From positions 1 to 38,502 of the forward strand of contig JAEPND010000018.1 in NCBI GenBank assembly GCA_017643585.1: a DNA stretch of 38,502 nt. The letters are read 5' to 3'. Below are positions 31,837 through 38,502 of the stretch, in pieces. The notes below the pieces were generated by a model. The model worked only from the letters and a program-made list of their open reading frames with translations. It was not told the DNA's origin and did no database searches. Position numbers and translations under genes: made by a program. Source of the stretch: Maricaulis sp. GTDB lineage: Bacteria; Pseudomonadota; Alphaproteobacteria; Caulobacterales; Maricaulaceae. Positions within the stretch are counted from its first letter, which is position 1, and each line of letters begins with the position of its first letter.

Positions 31837-32579
31837 TACCAGGTCTCTCCATAGGGACGCAGGTCCATTTCAAAGGTCCAGGCGTCACGGCTCTGCTGGT
31901 GCAGGGCCCAATAAGCGTTTGCGATTGAGGTCGGATCCATGAGCCGGTCGGCGGGCATGTTGTCGAGCGCCTCCTTGCCGACGGTTGCCTCGATAAGTTC
32001 GCGGACAAAGGCCGTGTCGACCCCGGCATCGATCACCAGGTGGGCGACGTGGATATTCTGTGGGCCCAGTTCACGCGCCATGGCCTGGGCCATCAGGCGC
32101 AGCCCGCCCTTGGCACTGGCAAAGGCTGCATAACCGGTCCCGCCGCGCATGCTGGCCGTGGCGCCCGTAAAGAAGATCGAGCCGCGCCCGTGCTCCAGCA
32201 TGATGCGCGCGGCCTCGCGGCCCGTCAGGAAGCCGGATTTGCAGGCCATTTCCCAGACCTTGAAGAAGACCCGCTCGGTCGTGTCGAGCAGGGGATAGTT
32301 CACATTGGCGCCGGGGTTGGAGATGACGACCTCCAGCGGTGCAGCTTCATTGGCGGCGTTGAGAAAGTCGGTGACGCTTTTTTCCTCGCGCGCATCCATG
32401 GAGACCGGGACCAGCGTGCCGCCTGCCGCCTCGATCTCGGCCCGTAACGGCTCCAGCTTGTCGCCATTGCGGCGGCCGGCAAAGACCGTATAGCCCTCGC
32501 TGGCGAATTTTCTGGCAATGGCAGAGCCGATGTAATCACCGGCACCAACGATGGCGCATGAGGCATTTCGTGAGCTCAT
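31836..32579 (-). CDS. SDR-family oxidoreductase
   Basis: This short-chain dehydrogenase has 247 aa. The cofactor loop reads VGAGDYIGSAIARKFASEGY, and A-G-R-R-N after beta-2 suggests NADP(H). ISNPGAN stands where NNAG is usual. The active-site strand reads FTGATASMRGGTGYAAFASAKG; in this subfamily the Tyr-x3-Lys is replaced by a Y-A-A-F-A-S-A-K pattern, so the catalytic geometry may be atypical. It is the first gene of a pair with the isomerase and is divergent from the HxlR regulator. Confidence 0.82.
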   Translation of the reverse strand: MSSRNASCAIVGAGDYIGSAIARKFASEGYTVFAGRRNGDKLEPLRAEIEAAGGTLVPVSMDAREEKSVTDFLNAANEAAPLEVVISNPGANVNYPLLDTTERVFFKVWEMACKSGFLTGREAARIMLEHGRGSIFFTGATASMRGGTGYAAFASAKGGLRLMAQAMARELGPQNIHVAHLVIDAGVDTAFVRELIEATVGKEALDNMPADRLMDPTSIANAYWALHQQSRDAWTFEMDLRPYGETW

Positions 32580-32599
32580 TTCTCACTCCATCTTAATTT

Positions 32600-32616
32600 A
32601 AGACTAGCTAAGTCTT
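32600..32616. promoter_or_regulatory. Palindromic operator between SDR and HxlR genes
   Basis: AAGACT-AGCTA-AGTCTT is a perfect 6-bp inverted repeat with a 5-base spacer in the 40-bp divergent gap. This is the expected site for an HxlR dimer controlling both directions. Confidence 0.55.
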
Positions 32617-32619
32617 GAA

Positions 32620-33099
32620 ATGGAACTGGGTCAATGTCAAAAGATCGACATGCGCTGGAATGAACTTCGATCCGAGAAATGCTCGCTGGCCCGGACCTTG
32701 TCCGTGATCGGCGATCGCTGGACCCTGCTGGTCCTGCGGGAAGCGTTCTTGCGCGTTCGCCGCTTCGAGGACTTCCAGAAAAACCTGGGCATTGCCCGCC
32801 GTGTCCTGACCGAGCGCCTGGCGCATCTGGTCGAGGAGGGGGTGCTTGAAAAACACGCCTATCAGGAACGCCCGGTGCGTCATGAGTATCGCCTGACGCA
32901 AAAAGGGCTGGATCTCTATCCAGCCCTCATGGCGATGGTGAATTGGGGCGATCGACATTATGCCGATGCCGAGGGCCCGCCCCTGGTCCACACCCACAAG
33001 AGCTGTGGCCATGACTTCCACACCGTCACGACCTGTTCGGAGTGTGGAGAGGTGGTGGACCCGCGAGCCGTGCGGGTCCGACCCAATATCGCCAGCTAG
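32620..33099 (+). CDS. HxlR-family transcriptional regulator
   Basis: The 159-aa protein has the winged-helix HxlR domain at about 15-110: CSLARTLSVIGDRWTLLVLR, then FLRVRRFEDFQKNLGIARRV, LTERLAHLVEEGVLEK and YRLTQKGLDLYPALMAM. The C-terminus has C-x2-D-F and C-S-E-C-G (GHDFHTVTTCSECGEVV), a zinc-ribbon-like addition that may bind metal or act as a thiol sensor. Start codons at 32620 and 32650 are both possible and neither has a clear ribosome-binding site, so a leaderless mRNA is possible. It ends 4 bp inside the convergent ABC permease gene. Confidence 0.87.
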   Translation: MELGQCQKIDMRWNELRSEKCSLARTLSVIGDRWTLLVLREAFLRVRRFEDFQKNLGIARRVLTERLAHLVEEGVLEKHAYQERPVRHEYRLTQKGLDLYPALMAMVNWGDRHYADAEGPPLVHTHKSCGHDFHTVTTCSECGEVVDPRAVRVRPNIAS

Positions 33100-34487
33100 C
33101 TCTTCTTGCCGAAGCTGAACCAGCCCTTGATGGTCTCCTGGTTGGCCTGGTTGAGGGAGCCCATCCTGAACAGCACACCGGAGCCCCAGATGACCACCAC
33201 GGCCGTCACAAGCATCACTGCGGTGGTGCCGATAAGCTCGATCATTGGTGGGTCGTGTGGCAGGCGAGCTAACATAATGAACGGCGTCCAAACCGGGACC
33301 CAGCTCGCGATCGAAACAACAGCGGAGTCCGGAGCGTCGGCCGCCACCATCATGATCAACATGGGTGCCATCATGACCAGCATAAGCGGGCTCATCAGTG
33401 TCTGCGCATCCTGCAGGGTTTCACACAGGGAGCCGATGGCCAGGAAAATGGCTCCATACATGAGATAGCCGATGATGAAGTATCCCAAGGCTGGCAGCAG
33501 TAACGCTGGATCCAGTACGGCGCTGGTGATGTCGTTCACAGGCACATCGGCGCTCGGGATAAACTGCGAGATCAGCAGGGGACCGCTTGAGCCTAGGAAG
33601 GTCCAAAATAGCAGCAAGGTGGCCGAAACCGCGGCAACACCTAGGAGCTTGCCGACCAGGATCTCATGGTGACGTGTCGACGCGAGCATCATTTCTAGGA
33701 CCTTGTTGCCCTTCTCCTCGATCATGGCGGTCAACAGCATGTTGACGACCGAGAAAATGATGATCCAGAGAACAAAACCGACAGCCAATCCAACGATGAC
33801 GGGCAAGCGGTCGGCCAGCGTGATCTCAGCTGATCCGCCTTCGCGTTCCGGGTTGAGTTCGCGTACGACCGGTCTCAATGCGTCCGCAGCGGCCAAGACC
33901 TCGGAAGAGACGCCTTCTTCCAGAAGCCGGGTCGAACGCATATGGGCTGCCAACGCACGTTCGATCAATCCCTTCAGGCCATCATCCGTTACGTTTGCGC
34001 TCCAGTATTCGATCTCGATGCCGTCATCGACACTGCCGCGGAGGTATATCGCGGCAAACAATGGCTGCGGTCCTGCTGGAGTTTCGATGTTGGCCTCACC
34101 CGTCAGATAAGGGCGCAGCGACTCCAGGTCGGTCGATCCGGGGTTTACGCGTTCATATCCATCATCAGCGAACATGCTGCCAAGGCTGGATTCCAGCATT
34201 TGCTGGGCTTGCGGCGGCAGGGTGATCAGCTCCGACGCTTGTTCGAGAACCTCTTCTCTCAAGGCCGCCGGCTGGGCGCTGATACCATTTAGAATGGCGC
34301 GTTCAAGATCACCACCGCTCTCGTCCACAAGAACGTAGTGACGTGTGGGTTGTGAGTTTTCAAGGAAGGCCAAGAAGCCAAATCCTACGGCCATGAACAG
34401 CGGAACGGAGGCCAGAGAAAGCCAGAACCCCCAGGTGGCGACATAAGACAGGAACTCACGCCGGGCGATCAGATAGATATTACGCAT
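33096..34487 (-). CDS. ABC-2 type transporter permease (NatB-like)
   Basis: The 463-aa membrane protein has an N-terminal helix (FWLSLASVPLFMAVGFGFLA), a large periplasmic loop of about 190 residues, and five to six C-terminal helices (LPVIVGLAVGFVLWIIIFSV, SATLLLFWTFLGSSGPLLI, LPALGYFIIGYLMYGAIFLA and others). MIEEKGNKVLEMMLAST is the conserved coupling segment of NatB/ABC-2 permeases. The substrate is unknown; family members export Na+ or other compounds. The ATG at 34487 overlaps the ATPase gene by 8 bp. Confidence 0.88.
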   Translation of the reverse strand: MRNIYLIARREFLSYVATWGFWLSLASVPLFMAVGFGFLAFLENSQPTRHYVLVDESGGDLERAILNGISAQPAALREEVLEQASELITLPPQAQQMLESSLGSMFADDGYERVNPGSTDLESLRPYLTGEANIETPAGPQPLFAAIYLRGSVDDGIEIEYWSANVTDDGLKGLIERALAAHMRSTRLLEEGVSSEVLAAADALRPVVRELNPEREGGSAEITLADRLPVIVGLAVGFVLWIIIFSVVNMLLTAMIEEKGNKVLEMMLASTRHHEILVGKLLGVAAVSATLLLFWTFLGSSGPLLISQFIPSADVPVNDITSAVLDPALLLPALGYFIIGYLMYGAIFLAIGSLCETLQDAQTLMSPLMLVMMAPMLIMMVAADAPDSAVVSIASWVPVWTPFIMLARLPHDPPMIELIGTTAVMLVTAVVVIWGSGVLFRMGSLNQANQETIKGWFSFGKKS

Positions 34488-35430
34488 CAGCCGTCTCCTC
34501 GATCGTCTGGCCTGCATTCTCGACAAGGTGGACAAAGGCATCGTGCAGATGCGCGCGAACCGGTTCGAAGCGGGTCAGTTTCACGCCTGCATCCACGCAG
34601 GCTTTCAGCACGTCCTGGGCATCAGCCTCGGGGGCAAGGTCGAGCGACCAGCAGCGTACACCGGCCTCGCCACCTTCATCGCGGCGGACATCGCCATAGG
34701 CATCCAGCAGGGCGACCAGGTCGTGTTCGGACACGGTTTCCAGGAAGATCCGGCGCGGGACTTCGCCGAGCGCCTGTTTGACGGACCCGTCAAAGATCTT
34801 GGTGCCATTGGCGATCAGCAGGATCTTGTCGCACAGGCGTTCCGCATGCTCCATCACATGGGTGGAGAACAGGATTGTGCGACCGGCATCGGCCTGGGCG
34901 CGTACAATGCGCTCAAGGGATTTCTGGTTGACCGGGTCGAGACCGGAAAACGGCTCGTCCAGGATGATGAATTCCGGCTGGTGCACCAGGGTGGAGATGA
35001 TCTGGACCTTCTGGGCCATGCCCTTGGAGAGGGTTTTGACCGGCTGTTCCGCGGCGTGCAGAAGCTCGAACTCGTCGAGCATTTTCAGCCCGCGTTTCTT
35101 GGCCTCACCGGCTTCAACACCCTTGAGGCGGGCAAAGAAGACGATGACATCAATCACCTTCATGCGGCGATAGATGCCGCGTTCCTCCGGCAGGAAGCCG
35201 ACACGGTCCAGCGCCTTCGCACCGGGTTTGCTGCCGAACAGGGTCACCTTGCCGCGATCCGGCGTCAGGATGCCCAGCGACATGCGCAGGCTGGTTGTCT
35301 TTCCCGCTCCGTTCGGGCCGAGAAAGCCGGTGATCTGGCCGCGTTTAACGGAAAAACTGACGTCGTTGACCGCGGTCTTGCCCTTGAACGTCTTGGTGAC
35401 GTTGGCAAGCTCTAGAATTGTTTCGGGCAT
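34480..35430 (-). CDS. ABC transporter ATP-binding protein
   Basis: This ATPase subunit (316 aa) belongs with the permease downstream. The Walker A is GPNGAGKTT (about 38-46), the Q-loop GFLPEERG, the signature LSKGMAQ (about 134-140), Walker B FIILDEP (about 154-160) and the H-loop STHVM. A C-terminal domain of about 90 residues (RRIFLETVSEHDLVALLDAY and onward) resembles the NatA/DUF4162 extension. The ATG at 35430 is the family start. The 8-bp overlap with the permease supports coupled translation. Confidence 0.94.
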   Translation of the reverse strand: MPETILELANVTKTFKGKTAVNDVSFSVKRGQITGFLGPNGAGKTTSLRMSLGILTPDRGKVTLFGSKPGAKALDRVGFLPEERGIYRRMKVIDVIVFFARLKGVEAGEAKKRGLKMLDEFELLHAAEQPVKTLSKGMAQKVQIISTLVHQPEFIILDEPFSGLDPVNQKSLERIVRAQADAGRTILFSTHVMEHAERLCDKILLIANGTKIFDGSVKQALGEVPRRIFLETVSEHDLVALLDAYGDVRRDEGGEAGVRCWSLDLAPEADAQDVLKACVDAGVKLTRFEPVRAHLHDAFVHLVENAGQTIEETADA

Positions 35431-35525
35431 ACATCCCCCAATTGTTACAGCGCTTTTGCTAGTCAGTTTGGTCTGCAAGGGCCAGTGGAATTGTGCGCAT
35501 GCTCAATCCCCCGTTACGGCGTCAC

Positions 35526-36017
35526 TCACAAATCAAGCAGGTAGAAGGGCATATCCAGAATGGGGGCGTCGGCGCCCAGCTGGGTCAGCATGTGATGGCA
35601 CTGGCCACGGTGATGCGTGGCGTGATTGAACAGGTGCAAAAGGATCAGGCCCTTCTGCAGTTTCAAGGGCTCTCCGGCCATGTTGCGATAGCTGAGCTCC
35701 TGCGCCAGACCATCTGCATCATTCTGGTCTACCAGGGCGCTCAGCACTCCATCCTGCTCCCGCCGCGCCTGGTCCAGTGCATCGAAATCGTCGTGCAGCG
35801 GCGTTGCCAGGTCGTCATAGGGTTGGGGTTCACCATGCCAGCGCGCCAGCCAGATGCGCTCAGCGACGATGACATGGTCCAGCGTCGCATGCAGGCTCAT
35901 GAAAAAGCCCTGGCAATCGCGGCGGCGATCGACCTCGGCGAGGGCATAGGCGACATCAAAGATGCGGGCATTGGCCCAGCGATTATATCCGGCAAGATAG
36001 AGCAGGTGATCGCGCAT
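35526..36017 (-). CDS. DinB-family four-helix metal-binding protein
   Basis: The 163-aa protein is a DinB/YfiT-like helical bundle. The presumed metal histidines are in ATLDHVIVAERIWLARWHG and in HLFNHATHHRGQ, the hallmark third-helix motif. The family includes damage-inducible proteins and thiol-dependent transferases; the activity here is unknown. The ATG at 36017 is chosen. The open frame extends far upstream antisense to the agmatinase gene and is not real. Confidence 0.88.
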   Translation of the reverse strand: MRDHLLYLAGYNRWANARIFDVAYALAEVDRRRDCQGFFMSLHATLDHVIVAERIWLARWHGEPQPYDDLATPLHDDFDALDQARREQDGVLSALVDQNDADGLAQELSYRNMAGEPLKLQKGLILLHLFNHATHHRGQCHHMLTQLGADAPILDMPFYLLDL

Positions 36018-36116
36018 GCTTGTGTCTCCGGCGGCAGGGGCAAGCTTGCACAAACGCTGCAGTATGGGAGCGTTATCGCAGCTTGCCACGCCCGCTTTGC
36101 GTGATAGGACGGGGGT

Positions 36117-37058
36117 ATGAGCGAGATAGATTTCACACCGATCCCGGGTCGCGAACAACCGCGTTTTGCGGCCATCAAGACCTTTTTCCGCCTGCCGCAT
36201 GTCGGCATTGATGCGGGTTATGATGTGGCCCTGGCGGGCCTGCCTTATGACGGCGCGCTGAGCTATCGCCCGGGTGCGCGGTTTGCGCCGACAAAAGTAC
36301 GCGAGCTGTCCTCGATGGGGCGCGGCTATCACATGACGCGCGAGATCAACTTCGTGGAGAAGCTGAAATGCGCCGATATCGGTGACTGCCCGACGGTGCC
36401 GATCGACATGGCGCAGACCGGTGAGCGGGTCGAAAAATTCTTCGGTGACATCCTGGCGCGCGACAAGAAGTTCATCGCGGTCGGGGGCGATCATTCCAAT
36501 ACCCTGCCGCTGCTGCGTGCTGTGGCGAAGAAATACGGCCCGGTGAACTTCATCCATTTTGATGCCCACCTGGACACTTATCCGGCCGCCTGGGGCTGTG
36601 AGTACCACCACGGGGCCTTCCTGCGTCATGCGCTGGAAGAGGGCTTGGTGAAGCCGCAGAACACCTGGCAGTTCGGCATTCGTGGTCCGCTGGCGGCCAA
36701 TGATGATCTGGGCGTGGTCGAGAAATTCGGCGTCAATGTCACCACCGTGGATGATGTGCGTATCGGTGGCCTCGAGGCTTTCCTCAAGCGTCTGCCGAAA
36801 TTCGAGGGGCCGACCTATATGTCCTTCGACATCGACGCACTGGATCCGGCCTATGCGCCGGGGACGGGGACGCCGGTGCCCGGTGGTCTTACCACCTATG
36901 AAGCCCAGCGCATCCTGCGCGCGTTCGAGATCGACAATCTGGTTGCGGCCGACATCATGGAAGTCTCGCCACCTTATGATCCGACTGAGATCACGGCCCT
37001 GGCCGCTGTCGACGTGATGTTCGAACAGCTCTGTCTGATGGCGTCCAACGTCAAGTAA
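36117..37058 (+). CDS. speB: Agmatinase-like ureohydrolase
   Basis: The 313-aa protein is a binuclear Mn2+ ureohydrolase. It would hydrolyse agmatine to putrescine and urea, or a related guanidino compound. The metal ligands are all seen: H126 (GGDHS), D149, H151 and D153 (FDAHLD), D238 and D240 (SFDIDALDP). GTGTPVPGGLTTYEA and EVSPPYDPTEITALAAV complete the family pattern. Substrate choice between agmatine, guanidinobutyrate and other compounds cannot be made safely. The gene is divergent from the DinB gene and 64 bp before the DUF1028 gene. Confidence 0.88.
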   Translation: MSEIDFTPIPGREQPRFAAIKTFFRLPHVGIDAGYDVALAGLPYDGALSYRPGARFAPTKVRELSSMGRGYHMTREINFVEKLKCADIGDCPTVPIDMAQTGERVEKFFGDILARDKKFIAVGGDHSNTLPLLRAVAKKYGPVNFIHFDAHLDTYPAAWGCEYHHGAFLRHALEEGLVKPQNTWQFGIRGPLAANDDLGVVEKFGVNVTTVDDVRIGGLEAFLKRLPKFEGPTYMSFDIDALDPAYAPGTGTPVPGGLTTYEAQRILRAFEIDNLVAADIMEVSPPYDPTEITALAAVDVMFEQLCLMASNVK

Positions 37059-37122
37059 GCAAGCTGACAGTCCGCTCCAGCTGTCTATACTCGCCTCGAA
37101 TACAGATTTGAGGGGAGAGATC

Positions 37123-38109
37123 ATGTCTGTCAGCAAGAGCCTTATCGGCGCGAGCGCGCTGCTCGCGGTTGGATCCGCTGCCATGGCCGAAACGCCTGTC
37201 CCGATGCGCCCGGTCAATACCTATTCCATCGTCGCGCGTGATGCCGAGACCGGCCAGATGGGGGCGGCGGTGCAGTCGCACTGGTTCTCCGTCGGCTCGA
37301 TCGTGGTCTGGGCCGAGCCGGGCGTCGGCGCGGTGGCGACACAATCCTTCGTACTGCCGGACTATGGTCCCAATGGTCTCGCCTCCATGCGGGCCGGCAT
37401 GAGTGCACGTGAAGCGCTGGATGCAGCGCTGGCAACCGATGACGCGACCGCCGTGCGCCAGGTCGGCATGGTCGACGCCCAGGGCAATGTTGCGGCGCAT
37501 ACGGGCGAGAATGCCATTGCTGCCGCCTGCCACATCGAGGGCGACGGCTTCAGCGTCCAGGCCAACATGATGGTCAACGATACGGTCTGCCAGGCCATGT
37601 ATGACGCCTATCTGGGCGCCGAGGGAGACCTGGCCGAACGCCTGATGGTGGCGCTGGAAGCCGCCGAAGCCGAGGGCGGGGATATCCGCGGCAAGCAGTC
37701 GGCGGCCATGCTGGTCGTCTCCGGGGACGCCAGCCAGCCGGCCTGGGGTGGGCGTGTCGTGGATCTGCGTGTGGAAGACGCGCCGGACCCGCTGGCCGAA
37801 ATGCGGCGCCTTCTGACCATTTCCCGCGTTTACACCCTGATGACCGAGGGTGATGACGCCATGGCCGAGGGCGATATGGAACATGCCGGCCGCGCCTATG
37901 CGCAGGCGGGCGAGCTGGCGCCGGACAATCACGAGGTCACTTTCTGGCATGCTTTCGGACTGGCGACCGCCGGTGACATGGAGGGGGCACGCCCGCTGTT
38001 CAGCCGCGCATTTGCCGCCTGGCCGCAATGGCGAGACATTATCCCGCGCCTTGTCGACAGCGAGCTTCTGGCTGACGAGCTGGGCGAGGAAATCGCGGCG
38101 ATTGAATGA
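37123..38109 (+). CDS. Secreted DUF1028 protein with TPR-like C-terminus
   Basis: The 328-aa protein has a Sec signal peptide (MSVSKSLIGASALLAVGSAAMA) and a DUF1028 domain, an Ntn-hydrolase-like fold of unknown function. NTYSIVARDAETGQMGAAVQ, then WAEPGVGAVATQSF and GLASMRAGMSAREALDAAL, are the signature. The C-terminal part (YTLMTEGDDAMAEGDMEHAG, then RAYAQAGELAPDNHEVTFWH) is TPR-like. The ATG at 37123 has AGGGGAG upstream. Its stop overlaps the ATG of the next gene (ATGA), so the two are translationally coupled. Confidence 0.82.
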   Translation: MSVSKSLIGASALLAVGSAAMAETPVPMRPVNTYSIVARDAETGQMGAAVQSHWFSVGSIVVWAEPGVGAVATQSFVLPDYGPNGLASMRAGMSAREALDAALATDDATAVRQVGMVDAQGNVAAHTGENAIAAACHIEGDGFSVQANMMVNDTVCQAMYDAYLGAEGDLAERLMVALEAAEAEGGDIRGKQSAAMLVVSGDASQPAWGGRVVDLRVEDAPDPLAEMRRLLTISRVYTLMTEGDDAMAEGDMEHAGRAYAQAGELAPDNHEVTFWHAFGLATAGDMEGARPLFSRAFAAWPQWRDIIPRLVDSELLADELGEEIAAIE

Positions 38110-38429
38110 GTGATGCCCGGATCCGTGAGACCCTGACAGCGCTGAAGGCCGAGCTGGTGGCGCTGTCGCAGGGTGCGGATGATGATCGCAAACCCGTGGA
38201 GCTTGACCAGCAATCGGTTGGCCGATTGTCACGCATGGATTCCCTGCAGGTCCAGGCCATGGCCAAGGCTGCTGATGCCCGCCGTGCCCAGGAGATCCGA
38301 CGCATCGATGCGGCGCTCCAGCGGCTGGAGGAGGGGGATTACGGCTGGTACGTGGAGTGCGGTGAGGCGATCGAGATCAAACGATTGGAGATTGCCCCGG
38401 CGGCGCCACGCTGTTCGGGCTGTGCCTAG
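38106..38429 (+). CDS. DksA/TraR-family protein with a three-Cys zinc motif
   Basis: The 107-residue protein has a coiled-coil N-terminal part and a C-terminal DksA/TraR zinc-finger region. The usual pattern is C-x2-C-x17-C-x2-C. Here the first Cys is Tyr (GWYVECGEAI), leaving Y-x2-C-x17-C-x2-C with APRCSGC at the end. Zinc binding may be weakened or use another ligand. Canonical members bind the RNA polymerase secondary channel; whether this one does is unknown. It is coupled to the DUF1028 gene by a 4-bp overlap. Confidence 0.82.
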   Translation: MSDARIRETLTALKAELVALSQGADDDRKPVELDQQSVGRLSRMDSLQVQAMAKAADARRAQEIRRIDAALQRLEEGDYGWYVECGEAIEIKRLEIAPAAPRCSGCA

Positions 38430-38481
38430 GTGTGAGTTCTCATAAGGTTGTTCACCCGGGCTGAAGCCTTGAGACTGGTTG
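38426..38481 (+). repeat. 56-nt dispersed element, copy B
   Basis: This is the plus-strand partner of 12600-12655 (49 of 56 matches, no gaps). It begins within the last codons of the DksA/TraR-like gene, just before the stop, and runs into the non-coding sequence beyond. Both copies can be read as the peptide LFTRAEALRL in one frame, but neither shows a supported gene. The 21 bases after it to the window end show nothing else. Confidence 0.75.
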
Positions 38482-38502
38482 ATGCGAAGCAAACAGCGAT
38501 CA

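Noticed and set aside
35526-37217. 563-residue minus-strand open frame continuing upstream of the DinB gene
   Set aside because: The upstream two thirds is antisense to a well-supported agmatinase-like gene; only the last 163 residues match DinB.
37051-38232. 393-residue minus-strand open frame
   Set aside because: It is antisense to the DUF1028 gene, which has a signal peptide, ribosome-binding site and family signature.

Overview
The window is high-GC chromosomal DNA that looks like an alphaproteobacterium of the Caulobacterales/Maricaulales type (Maricaulis- or hyphomonad-like). The evidence is the gene set: an RcdA-type DUF1465 protein, a TrcR (DUF1013) protein, COQ9, DUF1192, DUF465 and DUF3775 proteins, a cysteine-free L31, an orphan-receiver-rich two-component repertoire and many c-di-GMP genes. 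This assignment is inference from gene content; no rRNA gene is present to confirm it. I found no rRNA, tRNA, CRISPR array, prophage or plasmid backbone. The only transposable element is the right end of an IS3-family element at the left edge.

Layout. 1-812: IS3-type transposase and its right terminal repeat. 872-7.8 kb: uvrB, three orphan CheY-like receivers, a lipocalin, an XRE regulator with a self-overlapping palindrome and a divergent membrane protein, and a DUF3775 protein. 7.8-10.4 kb: threonine aldolase with a small unknown partner, a TonB-like anchored protein and azoreductase. 10.5-13.0 kb: a MotA/ExbB-like plus OmpA/MotB-like pair. 13.0-13.7 kb: a repeat-filled intergenic region. 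13.7-21.1 kb: MFS transporter, ccdAB toxin-antitoxin, rpmE, a frameshifted chemoreceptor, rcdA, DUF1192, quinone oxidoreductase, a candidate structured RNA and trcR. 21.1-28.8 kb: SDR, TPR protein, ubiX between two DUF465 genes, GGDEF-purE-purK-PilZ, a phosphoesterase and a GST. 28.8-30.7 kb: alternative oxidase, COQ9 and rpsU. 31.2-38.5 kb: an HxlR-controlled SDR/isomerase pair, an ABC-2 exporter, DinB, an agmatinase-like enzyme, DUF1028 and a DksA/TraR-like protein.

How the genes fit together. Several sets look functionally linked. UbiX, COQ9 and the alternative oxidase all act on or around ubiquinone. RcdA and TrcR point to cell-cycle control. A diguanylate cyclase with an intact I-site and a PilZ protein flank purEK. 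Tight couplings support co-translation of ccdA-ccdB, SDR-isomerase, ABC ATPase-permease and DUF1028-TraR.

The most interesting non-coding signals are: (1) a 120-nt candidate sRNA with a 17-position stem and an intrinsic terminator just upstream of trcR; (2) a perfect 13-bp hairpin that buries the Shine-Dalgarno sequence of a GST gene; (3) an rpsU gene whose only well-placed start codon is ATC; (4) a 56-nt element present twice, near 12.6 kb and at 38.4 kb, in opposite orientation; and (5) a one-base frameshift in a short T run at the start of the chemoreceptor. No complete novel defence or biosynthetic system is visible.
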